Of a stretch of DNA of 38,223 nucleotides, positions 1 to 8,216 are shown piece by piece. Made by a program: the position numbers and the translations under genes. How positions within the stretch are numbered: position 1 is the stretch's first letter; every line of letters begins with the position of its first letter. A model generated the notes under the pieces. That model saw nothing but the letters and a program-made list of their open reading frames with translations, did not search any database and was not told the origin of the DNA. The DNA comes from an uncultured Sphingomonadales bacterium (lineage in GTDB: Bacteria > Pseudomonadota > Alphaproteobacteria > Sphingomonadales > Sphingomonadaceae), in NCBI GenBank assembly GCA_903923465.1, contig CAIXXP010000130.1:1-38223 (forward strand), given 5' to 3'.

Positions 1-78
1 GGCACACCGGCGGCGGGCTGAGGCGGGCGAAGACACGGGCACCCTCGGCAAACGGGGCCCGGCACAGAGGATGACAGG

Positions 79-1617
79 ATGACACTGCGGGATATCGTCG
101 AGCGCAACGCCCACCGCCATGCCGATGTGCCGGCCTATGTCTGCGGCGCGCGCAGCCTGACCCACCGCGCCCTGCGCGAGGAGGCGCGGCGGCTGGCCAG
201 CGCGCTCCATGCCAATGGCGCGAGGTCGCAGGACCGCATCGGCCTGTTGATGATGAACGAACTGGAGATCGGCGTGGGCTATGCCGCCGCGGAACTGTTC
301 GGCTTCATCGCCGCCCCGGTGAACTTTCGGCTGGCCCCGCCGGAGATGCGCTATGTCATCATGGATTCAGGGATCTCCATCCTGATCTTCGAGGCGGAAT
401 TTGCCGGCCATATCGATGCCATTCGCGCGGACCTTACCGAGGTGCGGCGGTTCGTCTGCATCGGGGAAGCGCCGGAATGGGCCACCGGCTGGGACCACTT
501 CCTTGCCGAGGGCGCGCCCGGCGACCCGCCACTGCCCGCGCCCCGGCCGGAGGACATCGCCTATATCCTCTACACCAGCGGCACCACCGGTCGGCCCAAG
601 GGCTGCATGCTCGATCATGCCGGGGAGTGCGCGAAAGCCTTTACCCAAGGTTCGCTGCTGGGGCTGGAGGGGGTGGACCGCTCGCTGCTGGTGATGCCGA
701 TGTTCCACATGGGGGCCAAATCGCAGGCGCTGTGCCAGCACTGGGTGGGCGGCACGGTGCATCTGCACCGCAGCTTTGACGCCGAGGCGGTGCTGCGCGC
801 GGTGCATGAGCAGCGGATAACCCTGCTGCATCTGGCGCCGATGCTGATTCAGGCGCTGCTGGAGGTGCCGGGCCGGGAGCGTTTCGACACATCCTGCCTG
901 CGTACCGTCATCTATTCCGCCGCCGCCATGTCGCCCACGCTGCTGCGCGAGGCGCTGGCGGTGTTTGGGCAGGTGTTCATCCAGATGTATGGCCAAACCG
1001 AGGGTGTGGGCACGGTTCTGCCGAAAAGCGCGCACCGGCTGGACGGGGACCCGCAGGTAGCGGAGCGGTTGGGCTCGGTCGGCTATGCCTTTGTCGGCAC
1101 CGAACTGACCATCCGCGACGAGGAGAACGAGGCCCTGCCGCCGGGCGCGGTGGGCGAGATCTGCCTGCGCGGCTCGATCATCATGCGCGGCTATTGGAAC
1201 AACAGCGCCGCCACGCTGAGCGCGCTGGCCGGCGGCTGGCTGCACACCGGCGACATGGGCCGGCTGGACGAGGACGGCTATCTCTATCTGGTGGACCGCA
1301 AGAAGGACATGATCGTCTCGGGCGGCGAGAATATCTATAGCCGCGAGGTGGAGGAGGCGCTGATGACCCATCCGGCGGTGGCCGCCGTGGCGGTGATCGG
1401 CGTGCCCGATGCCAAATGGGGCGAGACGGTATGCGCGCATGTGGTGCTGCGCGCCGGCATGGCGGTGGATGCGCCGGCGCTGGTGGCCCATGCCAGGACG
1501 CAGATCGCCTCCTACAAGCAGCCGCGCCACATCGTGTTTGCCGACAGCCTGCCCGCCCTGCCCAGCGGCAAGGTCAACAAGGTGGCGCTGCGCCAGCAAT
1601 ATCGGGCGGTTTCGTGA
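79..1617 (+). CDS. AMP-binding acyl-CoA synthetase (fatty-acid/aromatic acid-CoA ligase family)
   Basis: 512 aa ORF with AMP-binding motif YTSGTTGRPKG, GWLHTGDMG, DRKKDMIVSGGENIYSREVEE and C-terminal PSGKVNK lysine motif. Confidence 0.95.
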   Translation: MTLRDIVERNAHRHADVPAYVCGARSLTHRALREEARRLASALHANGARSQDRIGLLMMNELEIGVGYAAAELFGFIAAPVNFRLAPPEMRYVIMDSGISILIFEAEFAGHIDAIRADLTEVRRFVCIGEAPEWATGWDHFLAEGAPGDPPLPAPRPEDIAYILYTSGTTGRPKGCMLDHAGECAKAFTQGSLLGLEGVDRSLLVMPMFHMGAKSQALCQHWVGGTVHLHRSFDAEAVLRAVHEQRITLLHLAPMLIQALLEVPGRERFDTSCLRTVIYSAAAMSPTLLREALAVFGQVFIQMYGQTEGVGTVLPKSAHRLDGDPQVAERLGSVGYAFVGTELTIRDEENEALPPGAVGEICLRGSIIMRGYWNNSAATLSALAGGWLHTGDMGRLDEDGYLYLVDRKKDMIVSGGENIYSREVEEALMTHPAVAAVAVIGVPDAKWGETVCAHVVLRAGMAVDAPALVAHARTQIASYKQPRHIVFADSLPALPSGKVNKVALRQQYRAVS

Positions 1618-1821
1618 GGCATTGAGGCGCGCCTGTCGCTGACGATAGACGATTTTTGCCGACCTGGCGCCGGCCCGCCATGCGCTTCAGCGTCGATGCC
1701 CTGTGCTTGTTGAAGCGCGAGAAGCGCGGGCAGCTTCATCCCGTTCCCGACATTCTGTTGCCGCAATGTGGCCGGCACCAAAAGCGGTGGCCGGCGAAGA
1801 CGGGGTGCGGCAAACCGCCGG

Positions 1822-1880
1822 TTGCATGCATGCAAGGTTGATGATATATACAATATCGTATCTACAATCACTGTTGCATG
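1822..1880. promoter_or_regulatory. Candidate operator/promoter region of the TetR-family gene
   Basis: 14-bp perfect palindrome TTGCATGCATGCAA (1822-1835), a third TTGCATG half-site at 1874-1880, and near-palindrome TACAATATCGTA between them, just upstream of the ATG at 1888. Confidence 0.4.
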
Positions 1881-1887
1881 GAATGGC

Positions 1888-2493
1888 ATGAACGCGACCC
1901 GACTCACCCAGACCCAGCGCAAGGCGGCCACCCGCAACAAGCTGCGCGATGCCGCCGCCCGTGTGTTTGCCCGGCAGGGGCTGGGTGGCGTATCGATTGA
2001 CCGCCTGTCGGAGGCGGCCGGCTTTTCGCGCGGGGCGTTCTACGCGCATTACGCCGACAAGCAGGGGTTGCTGCTGGAGCTGCTGGCCGCGTCTCACGAG
2101 ACGGAGATTCAGGCCTGGACCGATCTGGCCGGGAGCGCGGGCGATGTCGCGGCGATGTTCGCCGAGATGGAGCAGCGCTTCAATCGCCTGGCCGCCGAGC
2201 AGGACTGGTGGCTGCTGCATGGCGAATTGCAGCTGCACGCCCAGCGCGACGCCGCATTCGGCCGGCAGTATCAGCAATTCAGCGATGCGGTGATGCGCCG
2301 GATCGAGCACTTGCTGCGCGAGATCGCCGCCCGCGCCGCCGCGCCCGCCACGCTCGATGTGGCGCAGGCCGCAGTGTGCCTGCGCGCGCTGGGGCTGGGG
2401 CTGATGTTCGAGCGTTCCACACACACATCGCCGGGAGCGGCACTGGTGGCCTACATCCGCCTGCTCGTCGGCCAGGGGGAGAAGCAGGCATGA
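1888..2493 (+). CDS. TetR/AcrR family transcriptional regulator
   Basis: N-terminal HTH typical of TetR (KLRDAAARVFARQGLGGVSIDRLSEAAGFSRGAFYAHYADKQGLL); trimmed from ORF start 1768 to the internal ATG at 1888. Confidence 0.9.
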   Translation: MNATRLTQTQRKAATRNKLRDAAARVFARQGLGGVSIDRLSEAAGFSRGAFYAHYADKQGLLLELLAASHETEIQAWTDLAGSAGDVAAMFAEMEQRFNRLAAEQDWWLLHGELQLHAQRDAAFGRQYQQFSDAVMRRIEHLLREIAARAAAPATLDVAQAAVCLRALGLGLMFERSTHTSPGAALVAYIRLLVGQGEKQA

Positions 2494-3713
2494 GCATGGG
2501 GATAAAGGCGAGAAAGCGCGCGCCGGCGCATGTGCCGCCAGAGCGCCTGTACGATTTCGATCTGTTCGGCGACCCGATGCCTTTCGGCGGCGCCCACAAG
2601 ATGAACCACGATCTGATCGGCAAGGCGCCCGACCTGTTCTACACCCTGCGCGATGGCGGGCACTGGATGGTGACGCGGCGCAAGCTGATCGAGGAGGTGA
2701 TGGCCCAGCCCAACACTTTCTCCAGCCACGCCGCCTCGCCGCATTTCGATACGGTCATCGGCCGCATCAAGACCCCGCCGCAGGACATGGACCCGCCCGA
2801 GCACATGGCCCACCGCCTGCTGCTGATGAAGTTCCTGGGCCCTAAGCATATCCGCGCGCTGGAGGGACGGATCCGCAGGCTGATGGTCGAGCTGATCGAT
2901 GCGGTGCTGGCCGATGGCGGCTGCGATTTCGTGGCGGCCGTGGCGGTGCCGTTTCCGGTGAAGACCTTCATGAGCATGATGCAGTGGGACCTGTCGCGGT
3001 ATGCCGATTTCGCGGGCTGGGCGCAGGGCATCATCCATTCCGGCTCGCCGATGCGCTCGCTGCCCTATTTCATCCGCATGCGCTGGTTCCTGAAGAGCTG
3101 GATCCGCGACCGGCAGCGCAACCCCGGTGACGATCCCGTCAGCCTGCTGCTGGCCAGCGAGGTGGGCGGCAAGAAGCTGACCCCGGCGCTGGTGCTGGAC
3201 ATGGCCAATCTGCTGTTTCTGGGCGGGCTGGATACGGTGACCATCGGCCTGTCCTTCATTACGCTGCATCTGGCGCAGCACCCCGAGTTGCAGCAGCGCC
3301 TGCGCGACAACCCCGGCGATATTCCCGCCGCCATCGACGAGCTGCTGCGCCGCTATGCCTTCGTCAGCGTGCCGCGCCGGGTGGATCAGGATGTGACGCT
3401 GGATGGGGTGTTGCTGAAAAAGGGCGACTATATCGTGTGCAGCCTGCCCGATGCCAGCAACGACGAGGAGGCGTTGGGCACCTCGGCCGAGGTGGATATC
3501 GACCGCCGGAACGCGCCCTCGCTGATCGCCTTCAACACCGGCCCGCACAGTTGCGCCGGGGCGGCGCTGGCCCGGCTGGAGCTGCGGATATTCCTGGAAG
3601 AATGGCTGAGCCGGGTGCCGCCCTTCCGCCTGATCGACAATTACACGCCGCGTCAGGTGAGCGGCGCGCTGTTCGCGCTGAAAGATCTGAAACTGGCCTG
3701 GCAGGCGGACTGA
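2490..3713 (+). CDS. Cytochrome P450
   Basis: Heme loop FNTGPHSCAG, K-helix ELLRR, I-helix GGLDTV; ATGA overlap with the TetR stop; start trimmed from 2208 to 2490. Confidence 0.95.
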   Translation: MSMGIKARKRAPAHVPPERLYDFDLFGDPMPFGGAHKMNHDLIGKAPDLFYTLRDGGHWMVTRRKLIEEVMAQPNTFSSHAASPHFDTVIGRIKTPPQDMDPPEHMAHRLLLMKFLGPKHIRALEGRIRRLMVELIDAVLADGGCDFVAAVAVPFPVKTFMSMMQWDLSRYADFAGWAQGIIHSGSPMRSLPYFIRMRWFLKSWIRDRQRNPGDDPVSLLLASEVGGKKLTPALVLDMANLLFLGGLDTVTIGLSFITLHLAQHPELQQRLRDNPGDIPAAIDELLRRYAFVSVPRRVDQDVTLDGVLLKKGDYIVCSLPDASNDEEALGTSAEVDIDRRNAPSLIAFNTGPHSCAGAALARLELRIFLEEWLSRVPPFRLIDNYTPRQVSGALFALKDLKLAWQAD

Positions 3714-3877
3714 GCCTCTGCCCCCATTCCGGCTTGTGGATTTCACGCCCGGCGATACACTCCGCCCCTTGCGCGCGATAGCAGCCAGCCGCCGGCCCAC
3801 GGGCAGCGTGGGGGGCGGGGGCCGGGAGACGGGGTTGATGACAGTGGCTTGCCGCAGAGGCGCGCAACCGGGCGCCG

Positions 3878-3952
3878 CCATGCCTGCCGGAGCCATGCCT
3901 GCCGAAGCCATGCCTGCCGGAGCCATGCCTGCCGAAGCCGAGCCTGCCGGAG
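3878..3952 (+). repeat. 15-bp tandem repeat (5 units, alternating GGA/GAA ends)
   Basis: GCCATGCCTGCCGGA / GCCATGCCTGCCGAA repeated from 3878 to 3937, plus a diverged fifth unit GCCGAGCCTGCCGGA. Confidence 0.9.
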
Positions 3953-3959
3953 GGCGGGC

Positions 3960-5057
3960 GTGACCGCCGGCACCGGGCCGCTGGCCGGCATTCGCGTGGT
4001 GGAATTCGCCGGGCTGGGCCCCGTGCCCTATTGCGGCATGCTGCTGGCCGATATGGGCGCCGAGGTGGTGGTTGTCGCGCGCGATGCCGCCGAACTCTAT
4101 CCGGTCGTCTCGCGCGGGAAATCCTGCATTCTGGCCGATTTGAAGACCGACGGCGGCCGGCAGACCGCGCGGGCCGCGCTGGCTTGCGCCGATGTCGCGC
4201 TGGAAGGCTTTCGCCCCGGTGTGATGGAGCGGCTGGGGCTGGGGCCGCAGGAGATGCGGGCGGCCAACCCCCGGCTGATCTTTGCGCGGGCGACCGGCTG
4301 GGGGCAGGAGGGCCCGCTGGCCGACAAGGCCGGGCATGACCTCACCTATATTGCGATCACCGGCGCGCTGGACATGGTGACGGCCCCCGCTGGCCCGGCT
4401 CGCCCGCCGCTCAACCTGCTCGGCGATTTTGCCGGTGGGTCGATGTTCCTGCTGACCGGGGTGCTGGCCGCGCTGGTGGAGCGCGCCGCATCGGGGCAGG
4501 GGCAGGTGGTGGATGCGGCGATCGTCGATGGCGTGGCCTCGCTGATGGCGACCAATCAGGGGTTCATCGATCTGGGGGTGCTGCCAACCGGGCGCGGCGA
4601 GGGGCTGCTGGGCGGCAGTGCGCCAAACTATCGCTGCTATGTCTGCGCCGATGGCCGGGAGCTGGCGGTGGCCGCCATCGAGCCGCAATTTCTCGGGCGG
4701 TTCCTCGCCGCGCTGGGCTTGCCGGTGCCCGAGGTTTCCATTCTCGACATGGGTGATGACAGCGAGGCGCTGCGGCGGCTGAACGCGGATCTCGCCGCGA
4801 TTTTCGCCACGCGCCCGCGCGATGAATGGGTCGCGCATTTTGCCGATATCGATGCCTGCGTGGCCCCGGTGCTGACGCTGGCCGAGGCGTCGGTGCACCC
4901 TTACAACGTCGCAAGGGGCGTGTTCCTGCCCGCCGGCGACTCATTTCAACCGGGCGTTGCCCCGCGCTTTGGCCGCACCCCCGGAGTGGCCGGCGGCGCG
5001 GCCGGGCTGGACGGAAGCGAAACCCTGCGCCAGTGGCAAGCCACCGGATACGGCTGA
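3960..5057 (+). CDS. CaiB/BaiF CoA-transferase family protein, alpha-methylacyl-CoA racemase-like
   Basis: LAGIRVVEFAGLGPVPYCGMLLADMGAEVV, AGHDLTYIAITGAL, LLGDFAGGSMF, APNYRCYVCADGRELAVAAIEPQF match the AMACR/MCR subgroup; GTG start at 3960 preferred over the repeat-encoded extension from 3849. Confidence 0.85.
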   Translation: MTAGTGPLAGIRVVEFAGLGPVPYCGMLLADMGAEVVVVARDAAELYPVVSRGKSCILADLKTDGGRQTARAALACADVALEGFRPGVMERLGLGPQEMRAANPRLIFARATGWGQEGPLADKAGHDLTYIAITGALDMVTAPAGPARPPLNLLGDFAGGSMFLLTGVLAALVERAASGQGQVVDAAIVDGVASLMATNQGFIDLGVLPTGRGEGLLGGSAPNYRCYVCADGRELAVAAIEPQFLGRFLAALGLPVPEVSILDMGDDSEALRRLNADLAAIFATRPRDEWVAHFADIDACVAPVLTLAEASVHPYNVARGVFLPAGDSFQPGVAPRFGRTPGVAGGAAGLDGSETLRQWQATGYG

Positions 5058-5097
5058 ACCACCCCCCCTGCCCACCCAACCACGAAGCGAGACCAGC

Positions 5098-6675
5098 ATG
5101 CACCCCCGTCATTTCGCCCAGAGCCACCGCGACCGTCCGGCCGTCATTTCGCTGGGTGGCCAGCGGCGCAGCTATGGCGAACTGGAGGATCTGGCCAATC
5201 AGGGCGCGCAACTGTTGCGGCGGCTGGGGCTGAAATCCGGCGATGCCATCGCGCTGATGATCGACAATTCGGTGGCGTGGTTCGATGTGTTCTGGGCAGC
5301 GCAGCGCTGCGGCCTGCACATCGTGCCGGTGGCGACGCGGCTGACCACGGGCGAGGTGGAATATATTCTGGAGAACAGCGAGAGCCGGGCGCTGGTGGTA
5401 TCGGCCGCCTATGCCGGGGTGGCCGGCGACATACTGGCCCATCGCGACCGGCTGCCCGGGCTGCCCGGGCTGCCCGGGCTGATCGCCTGTTTCGCGGTGA
5501 ACGGTGCCATCCCCGGCTATGCCGACTGGTATGGGGAAATAGCCGGGATGCCGGCCGAACCCATCGCCGACGAGCAGGCGGGCACCCACATGCCCTATAG
5601 TTCGGGCACCACCGGCAGGCCGAAGGGTGTGCGCCTCGCGCTGCCCTCTGGCCCGGCGGATGCACTCAACCCGTTCAATGAGCAGATGGTGCGCAAATAT
5701 GGCCTGGCGCAGGATACAGTCTATCTGTCGCCCGCGCCGCAATACCACGCCGCGCCGCTGGTCTTCACCACCTGCGTGCAGCGCAATGGCGGCACGGTTG
5801 TCATCATGGAACGGTTTGACCCTGCCGACTTCCTCGCCGCTATCGAGACCTATCGCGTGACGCATACGCAGGTGGTGCCCACCATGTTCGTGCGCCTGCA
5901 GAAGGATCAGGCCCGGCTGCGCGGCGCCCACGATCTTTCGTCGCTGCGGCTGGTCCTGCATGCCGCCGCGCCCTGCCCGGTGGCGGTGAAGCATGTGATG
6001 ATCGACTGGTTCGGCCTGATCATCGAGGAATATTACGGCGCCTCCGAGGGGCATGGCAACACCCATATCACCTCGCCGGAGTGGCTGGAGCGGCCGGGTT
6101 CGGTGGGCCGCGCCAGCTGGGGCACCCTGCATATCTGCGACGAGGACGGCCACGAGCTGCCGGCCGGGCAGGATGGGCTGGTCTATTTCGAGGGCGCCAT
6201 CGCGTTTGAATACAAGGACGACCCGGAAAAGACCGCCGGCACCCGCAACCCGCTGCATCCGACCTGGAGCGCGGTGGGCGACATTGGCCATGTCGACGAG
6301 GGGGGCTATCTGTTCCTGACCGACCGCAAGGATTTCATGATCATCTCCGGCGGCGCCAACATCTATCCGCGCGAGATAGAGGACGTGCTGATCGCCCACC
6401 CCGAGGTGGCCGATGTCGCGGTGATCGGCGTGCCGCACCCGGAATGGGGTGAGCAGGTGAAGGCGGTGGTGCAGCCGGTGGCAGGTGCCAGCGCCGGCCC
6501 GGACCTTGCCCTGAGGCTGGAGGCATGGTGCCGCGAGCACCTCTCGCCGATCAAGCTGCCGCGCAGCTTCGACTTTGACCCGGCCCTGCCCCGCGCCGAC
6601 AATGGCAAGCTCTACAAGAAGGCCCTGCGCGCCCGATATTGGCCGGAGGCCGGCAGCGCGCCTTTGGCCCGATGA
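5098..6675 (+). CDS. AMP-binding acyl-CoA synthetase
   Basis: YSSGTTGRPKGVRL, YYGASEGHG, DRKDFMIISGGANIYPREIED, C-terminal NGKLYKKALR; start trimmed to ATG 5098. Confidence 0.93.
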   Translation: MHPRHFAQSHRDRPAVISLGGQRRSYGELEDLANQGAQLLRRLGLKSGDAIALMIDNSVAWFDVFWAAQRCGLHIVPVATRLTTGEVEYILENSESRALVVSAAYAGVAGDILAHRDRLPGLPGLPGLIACFAVNGAIPGYADWYGEIAGMPAEPIADEQAGTHMPYSSGTTGRPKGVRLALPSGPADALNPFNEQMVRKYGLAQDTVYLSPAPQYHAAPLVFTTCVQRNGGTVVIMERFDPADFLAAIETYRVTHTQVVPTMFVRLQKDQARLRGAHDLSSLRLVLHAAAPCPVAVKHVMIDWFGLIIEEYYGASEGHGNTHITSPEWLERPGSVGRASWGTLHICDEDGHELPAGQDGLVYFEGAIAFEYKDDPEKTAGTRNPLHPTWSAVGDIGHVDEGGYLFLTDRKDFMIISGGANIYPREIEDVLIAHPEVADVAVIGVPHPEWGEQVKAVVQPVAGASAGPDLALRLEAWCREHLSPIKLPRSFDFDPALPRADNGKLYKKALRARYWPEAGSAPLAR

Positions 6676-6812
6676 GCCGCGCCGCCTGCCCCATTGCGGG
6701 ACATTGCGGTAAAAGAGCTCCCGGCATTTAACCAAAAATTTACCTGCCTGCCCCCTAAACTCGCCGGCCCCGGCTGTGACAAGCGCGGACGAGGCTGGCA
6801 AGGAGCAGGGAA

Positions 6813-8216
6813 GTGGCGCTTCGTGACGACGACATGCAGTTCGTTTCCTGCACGCAGGGCGACGAGATGGCGCCCGGCGACAGCGACCGGGCCTTGCCGG
6901 AGCGCACCCCGCGCGCCACGCCCGAACAGGCGCTGCCCCCGGTGCTGCTGGCCCGGCCCGACTATGGCGGCACGGTTGCCGCCGCCCGCGAACTGGGGCG
7001 CGGCGGCATTCCGGTGAACACGCTGGGTTGCCACACGCTGGACTGCGCCAACTGTTCCACCTTCGTGGGGAAAAGCTTCTCCTTCGGGCCGCGTTTCGAT
7101 CCGCCATCGCTGCTGGCCGCGCTGATGCGCCTTGGCGCCGAACAGGGCTCCGCCGGCCCGCGCCACGTGCTGCTGCCGGTCTGCGACCTCACCGCCTGGA
7201 CCTATGCCGCCCATGCCGGGCCATTGTCGGAGCATTTTCAGATCTATGCGCCGCCGCTGGCCACGCTGAACCGGCTGCTCGACAAATCCACCTTCCAGGA
7301 GGCTTGCGCCGCGGCCGGGGTCGGCGTTCTGAAAAGCTGGACCGTGAGCAGTCGCGCGGAGCTGGAGGCGCTGGCCGACATGCTGGTGTTCCCGCTGATC
7401 GCCAAGCCGCGCACCCATGTGAACCGCACGCGCAACGACAAGGGGCTGGTGGCGCACAGCTATGCGCAATTGCTCTCGCTGATCGAGGCGATCGAGCAGA
7501 ACGAGCCGATTTTCCACGATAGCGATGACGAGGGGGCGATTGGCGGCTTCTTCTTCCAGCAATTCGTCGACATCGGCAGCAGCGGGGTGCTCTCCGTCTC
7601 CGGCTTTGCCGACAGGAGCGGCAAGCGGTTCATCGCCCGCGCCGCCCGCAAGGTGATGTTGCGGTCCGAGCCGGCGGGCGTTGGCGTATGCTTCGAATCG
7701 GTGGACCTGGACCCGGCGCTGGCCGAGGCCACCGCCCGGCTGTGCCGCCATCTCGGCTATTTCGGCGTGTTCGAGGTGGAATTCATCCGCTGTGGCGAGG
7801 CATGGGCGGCGATTGATTTCAACCCCCGCTTCTATAACCAGATGGGGCTGGACATCGCGCGCGGCGTATCCCTGCCGCGCCTGTGCTATTACGACGCGAT
7901 TGGCGACGAGGCGCGCCTGTCGGCCCTGATGGCGCAGGCCCAGGCGGCGCCCGGCGGCGAAACGTACCGCCTGCGCGACGGCTTCACCATGGCCATGATC
8001 ATCTTCCTCCGCAGCCTCACCGGCGCCATGTCGCGGGCCGATCGCCTGCGCTGGCGCCAGTGGAACCGGGCGGATCCCGCGCGGATGATGGACCTCTACC
8101 GCGATGCCCGCGACCCATGGGTGTGGCCGGTGCACATGCTGTCCGAATTCCTGCTGGGCCTGCGCAAGCTGGGCCTGAAGGCTGCCGCCCGCCTGGGATT
8201 TATCCGCTATGCGTGA
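6813..8216 (+). CDS. ATP-grasp domain protein (carboxylate-amine ligase-like)
   Basis: ATP-grasp-like features: LLDKSTFQEACAAAGVGVLKSW, FPLIAKPRTHVN, FEVEFIRCGEAWAAIDFNPRFYNQMG; aaggag about 8 nt upstream of the GTG start. Confidence 0.8.
   Translation: MALRDDDMQFVSCTQGDEMAPGDSDRALPERTPRATPEQALPPVLLARPDYGGTVAAARELGRGGIPVNTLGCHTLDCANCSTFVGKSFSFGPRFDPPSLLAALMRLGAEQGSAGPRHVLLPVCDLTAWTYAAHAGPLSEHFQIYAPPLATLNRLLDKSTFQEACAAAGVGVLKSWTVSSRAELEALADMLVFPLIAKPRTHVNRTRNDKGLVAHSYAQLLSLIEAIEQNEPIFHDSDDEGAIGGFFFQQFVDIGSSGVLSVSGFADRSGKRFIARAARKVMLRSEPAGVGVCFESVDLDPALAEATARLCRHLGYFGVFEVEFIRCGEAWAAIDFNPRFYNQMGLDIARGVSLPRLCYYDAIGDEARLSALMAQAQAAPGGETYRLRDGFTMAMIIFLRSLTGAMSRADRLRWRQWNRADPARMMDLYRDARDPWVWPVHMLSEFLLGLRKLGLKAAARLGFIRYA

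Noticed and set aside
1-21. Tail of an upstream gene ending in TGA at 19-21
   Set aside because: Only six codons are visible; not enough to support a call.
3849-3959. N-terminal HACRS-repeat extension of the racemase as a real domain
   Set aside because: Encoded by the tandem repeat; the conserved family start fits the GTG at 3960. Retained only as a finding about the leader.
2451-4898. 815 aa minus-strand ORF over P450 and racemase genes
   Set aside because: Antisense to clear conserved genes; His/Arg/Gln-rich low-complexity translation typical of GC-rich shadow ORFs.
4564-7107. 847 aa minus-strand ORF
   Set aside because: Shadow ORF opposite the racemase and acyl-CoA synthetase; no recognisable domain.
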